A DNA stretch of 64,000 nucleotides from Sulfurospirillum sp. UBA4058. GTDB lineage: Bacteria; Campylobacterota; Campylobacteria; Campylobacterales; Sulfurospirillaceae. Positions 54,412 through 64,000 of the stretch are shown here, piece after piece. The number at the start of each line of letters is the position of its first letter. Within the stretch, counting starts at the first letter, position 1. A model generated the notes under the pieces. The model ran no database searches and had not been told where the DNA came from. It was given only the letters and a program-made list of their open reading frames with translations. The DNA is taken from the NCBI GenBank assembly GCA_002382085.1, contig DFZK01000014.1, positions 19,969 to 83,968 of the forward strand, in the 5' to 3' direction. The position numbers and the translations under genes were made by a program.

Positions 54412-55787
54412 CGCTCTCGTCCTGATTCATGCCATGCTTTTTGTACTGGAGATAAGAGATATTCCATAACAGTGCGTTTACCTAAATGAATTTCACAAAC
54501 CGTTTGCATACCTGATGTAAGATTGAGTATTTTATCATCCAAGTGTATTTGTTGAGCATTCAATTTAATGAGAGCTTTATAGTTCATGACCATCGTTTGT
54601 TGTGGTGGCGATGAATTACTATTACTTGGTGCGTCCACTTGAGGTTGCTGTGACTGAATAGAATCAGCTCCAACATGAATAACCTCTCCTTCTATCATGC
54701 CATATTTTTGAAAAGGATAGGCAGTCAGTTTTATCTTAACGTCTTGTCCAGGATGCACAAATCCTACATCTTCATTTTTGATCATCACTTCTGCTTGAAG
54801 GGGATCATCATAAGGGACTAAAGACATTAAAACGGAACCGGGAGAAACAACAGAACCTTGCGTATGCGTTGCAAGATCTTTAATCACCCCACTTTGAGGA
54901 GCTTTTAACTCTAAAAGCGTCGTTTTATGGATATTCTTACCCCATTCTTGGACTAATTTATTATATTGAGATTGAGCATCGGAGCGCTCATTTTCAAGCT
55001 GACTGTTATGATTTGAAGTAATCTGAGATAAACGCTTTTCAGAAGCTTTTACAGCAGAAATCAATCCTTGAACTGTTGATTTTTGAGCACGAAAATCTTG
55101 CTCTTTCTCAATTTTTTCGCGCTCTTTATCTTGTGCCTCAATTTGGCTTACAAAACCCTCTTTTGCAAGTTTATCAAACGAAGTAGCATTGCGTTGATAT
55201 AAAGGTAGTGTCTGGGCTAATTTTTCCAAAACCTCTTTAGCCGAGGAGAGATCATGTTGTACTTTTTGAAGATTTTGTACTTCTTGGGAATAAGCATCTT
55301 CATACGCCTGTAGATTTGCCTCATAATGTTGTTTTGTTTTCAAAAAGAGATCGAGTGGATCTTCAGACAATTGTACAAATTGACCTCTGCCAAGCTCTGC
55401 ATCAATTCGCCTGAGTTGTAATGCTCTAAGCCTCATCTCGCCCTCAACACTTTGGGTATCTGAAAGCGTACTGTTTGCATCCATACGCATAAGAACATCC
55501 CCTTTTTTGACAGGTTGTCCTTCTTGCACCAGAATTTCTTGCACAATACCACCATCAGCAGGCTGCACGATTTTAACATAGGATTTTGGAATAAGCTTTC
55601 CCTCAGCAGATGCCACAATATCAAGTTTTCCAAATATTGCCCATGCCAATAAAATACAAAAAAGTACAATAACCACATAGAGGATAACTTTTGGCAATTT
55701 GTGTGGAGGACTCTCCTGAATTGCCAAAAGCCTTGGAGCAAATTCTATCGCTTCTTTAGAAATCAGAGCAATGCGCGAATTATCCAT
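54408..55787 (-). CDS. HlyD-family type I secretion adaptor
   Basis: 459 residues. One N-terminal membrane helix (VILYVVIVLFCILLAWAIFG), a lipoyl-like half (VQPADGGIVQEILVQEGQPVKKGDVLMRMD), a long coiled coil (about 130-285), the second half (LKAPQSGVIKDLATHTQGSVV) and a beta-barrel C-terminus ending TVMEYLLSPVQ, typical of RTX adaptors. It links an inner membrane ABC exporter to TolC. Three bases after the HlyC-like gene. Confidence 0.93.
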   Translation of the reverse strand: MDNSRIALISKEAIEFAPRLLAIQESPPHKLPKVILYVVIVLFCILLAWAIFGKLDIVASAEGKLIPKSYVKIVQPADGGIVQEILVQEGQPVKKGDVLMRMDANSTLSDTQSVEGEMRLRALQLRRIDAELGRGQFVQLSEDPLDLFLKTKQHYEANLQAYEDAYSQEVQNLQKVQHDLSSAKEVLEKLAQTLPLYQRNATSFDKLAKEGFVSQIEAQDKEREKIEKEQDFRAQKSTVQGLISAVKASEKRLSQITSNHNSQLENERSDAQSQYNKLVQEWGKNIHKTTLLELKAPQSGVIKDLATHTQGSVVSPGSVLMSLVPYDDPLQAEVMIKNEDVGFVHPGQDVKIKLTAYPFQKYGMIEGEVIHVGADSIQSQQPQVDAPSNSNSSPPQQTMVMNYKALIKLNAQQIHLDDKILNLTSGMQTVCEIHLGKRTVMEYLLSPVQKAWHESGRER

Positions 55788-55790
55788 GCG

Positions 55791-56270
55791 TTATGCATCC
55801 TGTTTGGGAACATCCCACGCCATAATTCTTAACGGTGGATTGGATCCAAGAGCAGGAACAAATCCTTGAACACGTTGATTAGGAAATAAAGCAAGAAGCT
55901 CCGCTATAGTTTCATCCGTTTGCCCAAAAGGTGTTACGATATCCATAAGCCAAATATGAGATCCACTTTGCCATTCATGTGGGGCAATCTTAGGTTGTCC
56001 TAAAAGAAGCCGTTGGTGTACTTCATCACTTACTTTTGCCCATGTGACAAAGGCAAATGGAATCTGACTTCGCGTGTAAAGACGGCATTGATCAAGAATA
56101 ATTGGAGGCATAACAGTCCAATCCGTATCGGCAATAAACGTATATTTACGCAGAGGATCTTTTGCATAAAGCCATAATGCCGGGCCTAAGATAGGCAATT
56201 TAGCAAGCGCTTGTTGCGCTTGCTGTAAATCACCTTCTGAAAATGGATGCTGTTTGTTTTCTTCTGACAT
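55791..56270 (-). CDS. HlyC-like (RTX acyltransferase family) protein without the catalytic His
   Basis: 159 residues with the HlyC family pattern: LGPALWLYAKDPLRKYTF aligns with LGHVSWLWASSPLHRNW of HlyC, FAFVTWAKVSDEV with VAYCSWANLS, and WQSGSHIWLMDIVTPFGQ with WTSGDRKWFIDWIAPFG. These enzymes move an acyl chain from ACP to Lys of an RTX toxin. The catalytic His (H23 of HlyC, in SPLHR) is Arg here (CGT codon), while the Asp of the MDIVTPFG block is kept. It may be inactive, use another residue, or act as a chaperone for the RTX protein. AAGGAGAG ribosome site. Confidence 0.8.
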   Translation of the reverse strand: MSEENKQHPFSEGDLQQAQQALAKLPILGPALWLYAKDPLRKYTFIADTDWTVMPPIILDQCRLYTRSQIPFAFVTWAKVSDEVHQRLLLGQPKIAPHEWQSGSHIWLMDIVTPFGQTDETIAELLALFPNQRVQGFVPALGSNPPLRIMAWDVPKQDA

Positions 56271-56285
56271 GTAATTCTCTCCTTT

Positions 56286-59200
56286 TTAATAATGACATAA
56301 GTCTTGTGTATGAATAGCCTGAGTGCTCGCACCTAATGCTGGATTTTGAAGGATCGTTTGAGCGGAAGCTAATGCAACATTGGATAAATCACCAGATTTT
56401 GCATAATTCCACGCTAAATCACCACCTAGTGCTGCTGAATCACTTGAGCTTAAATGAGCATCTAATAGTCCATTCATCGCATTCCAGCTATTGAGGCGCG
56501 GATTGGCTGTTCGCGCTTCATCAAATGCTTCAACTAAGGCATGAAAATCAAATGTCTCGACATTTGGTTTTTCAGTAATATCTACATGTAAAAACCCAAA
56601 GTGATATTCATAGGTCGATGAAACCATTTGAAGTGTGTCAAAATTTTGATTTTCGGTGTTAGTATACCAATTTTTTAAAGTAACCTGAGAGTTACATCCC
56701 ATATCTAATATAAGATCCTCACCTTTTTTACGCAGATTAATGTCATCATAATCAACATCGCCCAATGAAAGCGTATTATGTGCTCCAGATGCCGGCAAGA
56801 TCGTATCCCAACCGTCACCACGGTTAAAAGCAAAGACATTGTATCCTACTCCACCATTGAGCGTGTCATCATGTGAACCGCCTGCTATAAAATCATTCCC
56901 TTTGCCTGCCGTGATGGTGTCTTTTCCGCTACCTCCAAGTAATATATTATTACCTGAGCTATCTTTGAGATAGTCATTACCGCATGCACCACTTAAAATA
57001 TCATTGCCGCATCCACCATCTAATGTATCATTACCGATATCGCCGTAAAGGTAGTCATTGCCGCCTTCTCCGTAAACAGTATCACCACCGCTGTATGCAT
57101 AGACAATATCATTGCCCGTTCCTGAATGAATAACATTACTGAAAGGACTTGCATAGATGATGTCATCGTTTCTTCCCGTTTGAATGGTCGTTTGCCAAAA
57201 AGATGCATACATGACTTGTGTTTTAATCAATAAATCATCGAGTGTTTTACTGCTACCATCGGCAAATGTAAAATGCTCAATCGGAGATACAAATCGCCCA
57301 CATTTATCTTGGCTTACTTCAAAATCAAACCCTTGATCTGCTTGCTCGCATCCACCCGCATTTAAGATACGCACTTGTGCTATCAACTTACCATTAACGT
57401 TTGCAACACGAAGCGCTACATTCTCCAATGATAAGCCTTGCGTAAATTTAACGGTATCTTCGCCTTGCGTTTCAATGATCGTGTCAAGCCCATCGCCAAG
57501 GTTATAAACAAATGTATCGTTACCAAGACTACCGATGAGCGTATCATTACCAACGCCACCCTCTAAAGTATCGTTGCCACCTTTTCCATCGATATAGTCA
57601 TCGCCTGCTCCACCAAAGATATAATTGTCGCCATCATTACCAATCAATGTATTATTGGTACTATTGCCACCTGCATTAATGGAACTATTTCCCAGCATGG
57701 TAAGATTTTCAACGTTTTCAGGAAGTACATAGCTAACAGATGAATAGATCGTATCGATACCTTCATGGAGATTTTCAATAACTTTATCTTGCTCATTGTC
57801 AACATAATAGCTATCATTTCCTTGAGCACCAAGCATTGTATCGGCACCTTTTTTGCCATCAATGATATTATCCAATGCATTTCCTTGAAGAATATTGTCC
57901 AAATCATTTCCTGTTGCACTTTGAGCTTTATCACCAACAAGAGTAAGATTTTCAACATTATTGGATAATGTATAAGAGACACTTGAAATAACGCTATCAA
58001 TGCCTTCATTGACATTTTCAACGATTGTATCTTGAACGTTATCAACATAATAGATGTCATCACCTACTCCACCAGCCATAACATCAGCACCAATGCCACC
58101 ATCAAGGATGTTAGACGCACTGTTTCCAACTAAAACGTTATCAAGTTCATTCCCTGTCGCATTGATCGCTTCATTGCCAAGCAATTCTAAACGTTCTACA
58201 TTGGCAGATGCGGTATAACTGACAGATGAGCGAATGGTGTCATAACCTTCATTGAGATTCTCAGCCACCGTATCTTGGACGTTATCAACATAATAAATGT
58301 CATCACCTGCTCCACCAATCATGACATCAGCACCAATGCCACCATCAAGGATGTTAGACGCACTGTTTCCAACTAAAACGTTATCAAGTTCATTCCCTGT
58401 CGCATTGATCGCTTCATTGCCAAGCAATTCTAAACGTTCTACATTGGCAGATGCGGTATAACTGACAGATGAGCGAATGGTGTCATAACCTTCATTGAGA
58501 TTCTCAACGACTGTATCTTGGACGTTGTCCACGTAGTAGATGTCATCACCTGCCCCACCAATCATAACATCAGCACCAATGCCACCGTCAAGGATGTTAG
58601 ACGCACTGTTTCCAACTAAAACGTTGTCAAGTTCATTTCCTGTTGCATTGATCGCTTCATTGCCAAGCAACTCTAAACGCTCAACATTGGCAGATGCGGT
58701 ATAACTGACAGATGAACGAATGGTGTCATAGCCCTCATTGACATTCTCAACGACTGTATCTTGGACGTTGTCCACGTAGTAGATGTCATCACCTGCCCCA
58801 CCTATGAGTATATCTTTGCCTGCTTGCCCATCCAAAGTATTTGACGCGCTATTACCTACTAAGATGTTATCTAAAGCATTGCCAGTAGCATTGATATTTT
58901 GATCTCCTACTAATGTCAAGTTTTCGACATTGTCTGAAAGAGTATAAGTGACTTGAGCGATCACTTGATCAATTCCTTCATTGCCTTTTTCAACGATAGT
59001 ATCATCGACATTATCCACAATATAGGTGTCATCACCTACTCCACCAGCCATAACATCGGCACCAACACCGCCATCAAGGATGTTGGAAGCACTGTTACCT
59101 ACTAAGCTATTGTTCAATGCATTACCTGTTGCATTAAGAGTTTCAGTTCCTGTTAAAAAGAGATTTTCAGTGTTATCTCCCAATGTCCATGAAACACTTG

Positions 59201-62200
59201 ATTTGATCGTATCAATTCCCTCATTGGCAAGCTCTATTACAGTATCATTAGCATTATCAACAATATACGTGTCATCGCCTGTGCCACCGCTCATAGTATC
59301 CGCACCCAGTCCGCCATTGAGAATGTTGGAAACGCTATTACCTACTAAAACATTGTTAAGCTCATTACCCGTCGCATTGATCGCTTCACTTCCAAGAAGT
59401 TCCAAGCGTTCAACATTTGCAGATGCAGTGTAACTGACGGATGAGCGAATGATGTCATAACCCTCGTTGGTATTTTCGACAACGGTATCATTGGTATTGT
59501 CGACATAGTAAATGTCATCGCCTGTTTTACCGGCCATAACATCGGCGCCTGATCCTCCATCAAGGATATTGTTTGCACTGTTACCTACTAAGATATTGTT
59601 CAATCCATTGCCTGTTGCATTGATCGCTTCGGTTCCTGTTAAAAAGAGGTTTTCAGTGTTATCTCCTAATGTCCATGAAACACTTGATTTGATCGTATCG
59701 ATGCCTTCATTGGCAAGTTCCGTCACCGTATCATTAGCATTATCAACGATATAGGTGTCATCGCCTTTGCCGCCGATCATAAGATCTGCGCCTAAACCGC
59801 CATCAAGGATGTTGCTTGCGCTATTACCTACAAGGATATTATGGGTGTCATTACCCGTCGCATTGATCGCTTCATATCCAGTCAGAACAAGTTTCTCGAC
59901 ATTATCAGCAATTTTGTAGTTAACAGATGCATAGATAGTATCGTTACCCTCGCCGTCTGCCTCAACTACAACATCACCGCTATTGTCAACATAGTAAGAA
60001 TCATCACCCACTCCGCCGATCATTCTATCGGCTCCTAGACCGCCATTAAGCGTATCGTTTCCTTCTTTTCCCTCTAGGATATTATCTTTGCTATTGCCAA
60101 CGATGATGTTATCTAATTCGTTACCGATACCATGAAGATTTTTGTCACCAAGAAGTGTCAAGTTTTCAAGATTAGCACCTAATGTATAATCAATAGAACT
60201 ATTGACAGTATCGATACCTTCATTTACAAGTTCCGTGACAATGTCTGCGACATTATCGACAACATAAGTGTCATCGCCAGCTCCACCGATCATCTCATCT
60301 GCATCGGCTCCGCCATCAAGCATATCATTGCCAGCCCCTCCATCTAGTCTATCGTAACCATCAAGTCCGACCAATTTGTCGTCGCCATCTTCACCAAATA
60401 AAGCATCATTGCCACTCTCGCCGTACAATTCATCGTTGCCTGCATCGCCTGAAAGGACATCGTTACCTGTACCGCCCGAGATAAAGTCGTTGCCTTCTCC
60501 TCCAAAGACAATATCATTACCCAAATCTGCAAAGACAACATCGTTACCGTCGTCTGCTAAAACAATGTCGTCGCCTTTGCCTGCATAAATAATATCGTTG
60601 CCTGCTTCGCCAAAGACCAAATCATTATCGTCTCCCGAATAGACAACATCATTACCATCACCCGCATAGATAATATCATTGCCGCCATCTTCAAAAATGA
60701 CATCGTCTCCACCGTAAGCGTTGATGATGTTATTGCCGTTCTTACCGAGAATCAAATCTTTATCTTCGGTTCCATTAATCTCTTCACCATTGGCAGAAAA
60801 AGGTGATGTTGGAGTCACGGAGGTATTGGTCCCAGGAATTTGTGTCTCAGCACTGTACTCAAGCGTAACGTCTGCTATGGCTAAGGAGCTACCATCACTT
60901 TTTGTCATAGAACCGACGCCGTGAACCGTTTGTTTGTTGACAACCGTAAACTTACCATCACTGCTTAGGCCTATAGACTCGATACCCATATCGGAAAGCT
61001 TTTTAAACTCGCCATCATCGGTGATGCCGTTTTGGTTAGCATCTTGCCAAATACCGAATTGACTCCATTTCTCATCGGAAGCGTCAAATTTTCCATCACC
61101 ATTCGTATCGAATGCTTTGAGTCCCTCTAAATCTGTTTGAGCACCGTCTTTATAACCTACAAAGCTGATTTCAGAGGCTTTTTCGATTTTTCCATTGTTG
61201 TCACTGTCAAATGCCAAGATGCCATCATCTGCACCCACCCAAGCTGTTTTTCGTTTCCAGCCATCGCCTGTGACATCAAAAAAGACATTGGAGTCATTAA
61301 CATTGACAAAATGAAAACCATCACCGTTCAGATCGACAGCGATTGGTTTTTTACCGCCACCGCCTGCATTGCCAGGAGGCGTTGCAGGAAGATACGGTCC
61401 ATAATGAGGAACGGTTATAGACTGTGTTGTCGTTGCACCATGTGGATCGGTAATCTTGACTTGAAAGACATCATTTGCTGGGTAAATTGCCTCTCTGGGA
61501 AGATTATTTTGGGTATATAAGGTACCATCTTTCAATCCTGCATATTGCCCATCTATAATGATACGATCGCTTGGGACACCTGATTCTTTCCAACTAACGT
61601 AGGTATAATTTCCTTGAGCATCTAGTGTGACTGAACCATATTGAGGACCATTGACGAGCTCATACGTTAAAGAACTCACAGGATCGTCAATATCTGCACC
61701 AATGACTTTTCCTTTACCCGTATCCTCATAGGCGATAGGTGTTGTTCCTGCGTAAATAGGTTCACCACCTGCCAAATAAGAGCCAGAGTCCCAGTCATAT
61801 TCAACTTCTGTATACCCATAAACAGCTCTTGTCTCATGATCAACATGGTCTAATGTTGGAGCATCGTTAACGTTTTGAAGTGTTATTTTTACATCGCCTG
61901 TGCCAGATTGACCATTTTGTGCTGTCGTGGTATAACTAAAGCCTGCGTCACTTCCTGCGTAGTTGGGTTCAGGTATAAAATGCACAAAGCCATTGACATC
62001 AATGAAACCTGTACCGTGTTTAAAATCGCCAAGGCTTTTGAGGGTTAAGGCTCTACCGCTAAAACCACCTACTTTATCATTGGCAAGCAAGTCTGCTGCG
62101 GAGATAATCATCTCCACATCTTCATAACCGCTGATGCCATCTTGGTTGGCTTGTACTGCTGTTTGGTCATCGATGCGTGTCACAAGGAGCGACAACTCAC

Positions 62201-64000
62201 CTTTGGAAGTTTCGACGATGATGCCCTCCGGTACAACGTTGATGCGTGAACCCTCCGTATCGGCTACAAGATCTTGGCTTGAGAGTTTTTTCACTACGCC
62301 GTTTTGCGTGAACGTTCCCATCGCATAGTTCAACTCTGTGATGCCAAGATCGCTGAGTTTATGGCTCTCTGCTTTGGCTTGCACGCCATCTTCATTGACA
62401 TCTTGCCAAATGCGCAGTTCATTCCACACAGGATCAGCCGCTGTGATTTTGCCATCATAATTGGCATCGACCCACGCCATACCGGCTAGTCCTCTTCTTC
62501 CAAGTGCCACGGCGGCATTGGAGAACATCTCTTTACCTGTATTGGTCTCGCCGTTATAGTCACGATCTAACGTTAAGAAAGCATCTGCGCCATCGATCCA
62601 CGCTGTCTTTTTTAGGTAACCAGAGTCATCCACATCAAAGCTCACCGTTGAAGCATCTTTGGAGATAACATCTATCTTTCCATCGCCACTAAGATCCAGT
62701 GTGACAGGTCGGAATGTTTGCGTATCGCCTGTAACAGCTGTGGCTAATGCGCCATCTCTTCCTGCTCGTGCTTCTTCAGTGAGTCCAGCTTTGGGATCAC
62801 CTGCATCGGTTTGCATCTTCGCAGTTTGCACTTCCCAAAGAGGAGCGATAGCGGAGCGAGAAAGCGCACTTCTTACCATCGCTTCGATGATGGACTGGTA
62901 GGATTCATCACTTCCAGGGGTGGCATTGTAAGGGTTACCTGAGGTATCGAAACGTAGGTATGCATGTTTCTCTTCACCTGTCAGTGGGTCAATGTCGGTA
63001 TAGCGGTAACCGAATGTATCGTATATAATACTTGGCATGCGATTTGGAATAATGCCAAGAGCACTCGTTGGATTGATTTGTTTTTCTTGTTCGATCAAGC
63101 TATTAAGAACGCTAAGAACATTGGTCATGACATTGCTCACGGCTTCTTTACCGCCGGTTTGTCCTGCGCTTTGGTAGGTGATGCCATTGCCATTCCAAAT
63201 GTATTGACCATTTCCCCATGGGTCGGCTGGTTTGTGATGATGATGTCCAAAGATGGATTTGACGATGGAAAAAACGGCGTATGCCCAACCGATAACAGGA
63301 ACATTGTATAAAACAGCCGCAACACCCACGCCTGCGCCAAGAACATCTCCGTGTGCTATAGAGTTAACAATACTAAGGTAAGGAAGTGCCGTACCAAGCG
63401 TTTCACTTACCGCTCCAACAGAAGATGAAACGTCGGAGATAAGATGAGAACTTTGAAGGTATAAAGCTGCTTCTGCCGCACCGTATACGGCGTAACTTGC
63501 CGAAGTAACAGCGGCAATACTATCACCGTTTTTTAAAGCATCGGCAAGGCTGTAGAGAGAAAGTATAGAGCTTGCCACACTTGATGCCGCTCCTAGTTCT
63601 AAAGAACCTCGTGATCCATCTAAAAGGTCAATATCATTCGCTAGCCTAATTCCAGTAGCTAAAATAGGTAGCGGATCTCCTGATTGAATGGAGCGTATTA
63701 AAGAAAGGGCATCGCCTATAGAGGCTATGGTTAAACCAACGGTTTTGATGGTAGATTCTGTTTGGGTAATGAGTATAGGATGCCCAAAATCATCCGTTCC
63801 ACTAACAGAATCCTTTAGGGTGCTTTTATAAGCTGTTTCGACAGCTGTCTCAGGTCCCATCATGCTATCATCCAACTCATAGTTTAAGCGACTGAGGTCT
63901 TCTGCCGTGGGTGCATCTATGCCTTGATTTTTTAGATTTTCAATAAACTGTGCATTAAACCCTGCACTGACACTTGCGCCGTTGATAGAGCTAAAGCCTT
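56286..64000 (-). CDS. giant RTX calcium-binding protein, type I secreted (N-terminus outside window)
   Basis: At least 2,570 residues; the frame is open through the right edge, so the start (a TTG at 63875 opens one reading) is not in the window. In order, N to C: small-residue hydrophobic region (about 63790-63245) with a natural HHHH at ~63238, two EF-hand-like Ca blocks (LDLSGDGKIDV near 62690; VDLNGDGFHFV near 61330), cadherin/VCBS-like segments (about 62000-61400), a run of RTX nonapeptides GGxGxDxUx (about 60740-60290), tandem 81-residue units, more nonapeptides (57110-56850), an RTX-associated C-terminal domain (LSLGDVDYDDINLRKKGEDLILDM) and an uncleaved C-terminal secretion signal. 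Likely a surface adhesin or toxin. Confidence 0.9.
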   Translation of the reverse strand, partial: GFSSINGASVSAGFNAQFIENLKNQGIDAPTAEDLSRLNYELDDSMMGPETAVETAYKSTLKDSVSGTDDFGHPILITQTESTIKTVGLTIASIGDALSLIRSIQSGDPLPILATGIRLANDIDLLDGSRGSLELGAASSVASSILSLYSLADALKNGDSIAAVTSASYAVYGAAEAALYLQSSHLISDVSSSVGAVSETLGTALPYLSIVNSIAHGDVLGAGVGVAAVLYNVPVIGWAYAVFSIVKSIFGHHHHKPADPWGNGQYIWNGNGITYQSAGQTGGKEAVSNVMTNVLSVLNSLIEQEKQINPTSALGIIPNRMPSIIYDTFGYRYTDIDPLTGEEKHAYLRFDTSGNPYNATPGSDESYQSIIEAMVRSALSRSAIAPLWEVQTAKMQTDAGDPKAGLTEEARAGRDGALATAVTGDTQTFRPVTLDLSGDGKIDVISKDASTVSFDVDDSGYLKKTAWIDGADAFLTLDRDYNGETNTGKEMFSNAAVALGRRGLAGMAWVDANYDGKITAADPVWNELRIWQDVNEDGVQAKAESHKLSDLGITELNYAMGTFTQNGVVKKLSSQDLVADTEGSRINVVPEGIIVETSKGELSLLVTRIDDQTAVQANQDGISGYEDVEMIISAADLLANDKVGGFSGRALTLKSLGDFKHGTGFIDVNGFVHFIPEPNYAGSDAGFSYTTTAQNGQSGTGDVKITLQNVNDAPTLDHVDHETRAVYGYTEVEYDWDSGSYLAGGEPIYAGTTPIAYEDTGKGKVIGADIDDPVSSLTYELVNGPQYGSVTLDAQGNYTYVSWKESGVPSDRIIIDGQYAGLKDGTLYTQNNLPREAIYPANDVFQVKITDPHGATTTQSITVPHYGPYLPATPPGNAGGGGKKPIAVDLNGDGFHFVNVNDSNVFFDVTGDGWKRKTAWVGADDGILAFDSDNNGKIEKASEISFVGYKDGAQTDLEGLKAFDTNGDGKFDASDEKWSQFGIWQDANQNGITDDGEFKKLSDMGIESIGLSSDGKFTVVNKQTVHGVGSMTKSDGSSLAIADVTLEYSAETQIPGTNTSVTPTSPFSANGEEINGTEDKDLILGKNGNNIINAYGGDDVIFEDGGNDIIYAGDGNDVVYSGDDNDLVFGEAGNDIIYAGKGDDIVLADDGNDVVFADLGNDIVFGGEGNDFISGGTGNDVLSGDAGNDELYGESGNDALFGEDGDDKLVGLDGYDRLDGGAGNDMLDGGADADEMIGGAGDDTYVVDNVADIVTELVNEGIDTVNSSIDYTLGANLENLTLLGDKNLHGIGNELDNIIVGNSKDNILEGKEGNDTLNGGLGADRMIGGVGDDSYYVDNSGDVVVEADGEGNDTIYASVNYKIADNVEKLVLTGYEAINATGNDTHNILVGNSASNILDGGLGADLMIGGKGDDTYIVDNANDTVTELANEGIDTIKSSVSWTLGDNTENLFLTGTEAINATGNGLNNILVGNSANNILDGGSGADVMAGKTGDDIYYVDNTNDTVVENTNEGYDIIRSSVSYTASANVERLELLGSEAINATGNELNNVLVGNSVSNILNGGLGADTMSGGTGDDTYIVDNANDTVIELANEGIDTIKSSVSWTLGDNTENLFLTGTETLNATGNALNNSLVGNSASNILDGGVGADVMAGGVGDDTYIVDNVDDTIVEKGNEGIDQVIAQVTYTLSDNVENLTLVGDQNINATGNALDNILVGNSASNTLDGQAGKDILIGGAGDDIYYVDNVQDTVVENVNEGYDTIRSSVSYTASANVERLELLGNEAINATGNELDNVLVGNSASNILDGGIGADVMIGGAGDDIYYVDNVQDTVVENLNEGYDTIRSSVSYTASANVERLELLGNEAINATGNELDNVLVGNSASNILDGGIGADVMIGGAGDDIYYVDNVQDTVAENLNEGYDTIRSSVSYTASANVERLELLGNEAINATGNELDNVLVGNSASNILDGGIGADVMAGGVGDDIYYVDNVQDTIVENVNEGIDSVISSVSYTLSNNVENLTLVGDKAQSATGNDLDNILQGNALDNIIDGKKGADTMLGAQGNDSYYVDNEQDKVIENLHEGIDTIYSSVSYVLPENVENLTMLGNSSINAGGNSTNNTLIGNDGDNYIFGGAGDDYIDGKGGNDTLEGGVGNDTLIGSLGNDTFVYNLGDGLDTIIETQGEDTVKFTQGLSLENVALRVANVNGKLIAQVRILNAGGCEQADQGFDFEVSQDKCGRFVSPIEHFTFADGSSKTLDDLLIKTQVMYASFWQTTIQTGRNDDIIYASPFSNVIHSGTGNDIVYAYSGGDTVYGEGGNDYLYGDIGNDTLDGGCGNDILSGACGNDYLKDSSGNNILLGGSGKDTITAGKGNDFIAGGSHDDTLNGGVGYNVFAFNRGDGWDTILPASGAHNTLSLGDVDYDDINLRKKGEDLILDMGCNSQVTLKNWYTNTENQNFDTLQMVSSTYEYHFGFLHVDITEKPNVETFDFHALVEAFDEARTANPRLNSWNAMNGLLDAHLSSSDSAALGGDLAWNYAKSGDLSNVALASAQTILQNPALGASTQAIHTQDLCHY
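57660..60280 (-). repeat. 243-bp tandem repeats in the RTX gene
   Basis: About eleven units of 81 residues (one NATGN to the next), each carrying GADxMxGGxGDDxYxVDNxxDTVxExxNEG and an ENLxLxG strand. The sequence CAATGCCACC recurs at 58091, 58334 and 58577, a period of exactly 243 bases; the three central units are near-identical in DNA, pointing to recent duplication. Outer units are more diverged; two subtypes alternate (SSVSWTLGDNTENL and SSVSYTASANVERL). Confidence 0.88.

Noticed and set aside
57660..60280. Regular repeat array considered as CRISPR
   Set aside because: Period is 243 bp with coding continuity and RTX motifs; there are no short repeats with unique spacers.

Overview
The window is a 64 kb piece of a moderately AT-rich chromosome from a free-living member of the Campylobacterota (Epsilonproteobacteria), most like Sulfurospirillum by gene content and order. 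Evidence is the synteny with Campylobacter jejuni and Helicobacter pylori as I remember it: DUF2018–ispB–hemA–proS–fxsA–hemC–ubiD (HP0242–HP0237), peb4–fba–nth (Cj0595–0597), lipoprotein–cmoB–Cj0977, nadE–lpxK–thrC–kdsB (Cj0810–0813) and hrcA–grpE–dnaK. Single-recombinase XerH and a desulforubrerythrin (Rrc) also fit. No rRNA, tRNA, CRISPR array or insertion sequence was seen.

Layout. 1–5.5 kb (+): hydrolase tail, acylphosphatase, MurF, then Pta–AckA acetate metabolism, closed by a bidirectional terminator against YqeY. 6.0–10.0 kb: an accessory patch, all genes on the minus strand (GT2 glycosyltransferase, radical SAM protein, two very small ORFs, LprI-type lysozyme inhibitor-like protein, lysozyme), bounded on both sides by an 18-bp direct repeat that looks like a Xer/dif recombination core and ends just before xerH. 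10–21.6 kb: xerH, rubrerythrin, two small unknown genes and the long haem/menaquinone/isoprenoid operon. 22–29.4 kb (+): sulfur amino-acid genes with a cysteine-free Rrf2 regulator next to cysK, a diguanylate cyclase, valS and an orphan TRAP binding protein. 29.4–38 kb: mog–panE–hisD, a PLP desulfhydrase-like enzyme, fba, peb4, nth, a thioredoxin-like protein and a dipeptidase. 38–46.4 kb (+): lipoprotein, cmoB, a hotdog protein behind a good sigma-28 promoter, then nadE, a DegT-family protein without its catalytic lysine, lpxK, argB, thrC and kdsB. 46.4–52.9 kb: dsbD, ppk2 and the heat-shock operon. 53.1–64 kb (-): a type I secretion locus (TolC, HlyD, an HlyC-like acyltransferase homologue lacking the catalytic histidine, and a giant RTX protein that runs off the right edge).

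Most interesting points: (1) paired dif-like sites around a 3.8-kb gene patch immediately next to xerH, suggesting a small Xer-exploiting integrated element; (2) a 10-bp palindrome, TTACATGTAA, present exactly 11 times inside genes and between them, far more than chance; (3) two enzyme-family members whose key catalytic residue is replaced (DegT Lys to Ser; HlyC His to Arg); (4) a lysozyme gene beside an LprI-type inhibitor-like gene; (5) RTX tandem repeats of exactly 243 bp with near-identical central copies. All functional statements are by family recognition from sequence alone; no searches were run.
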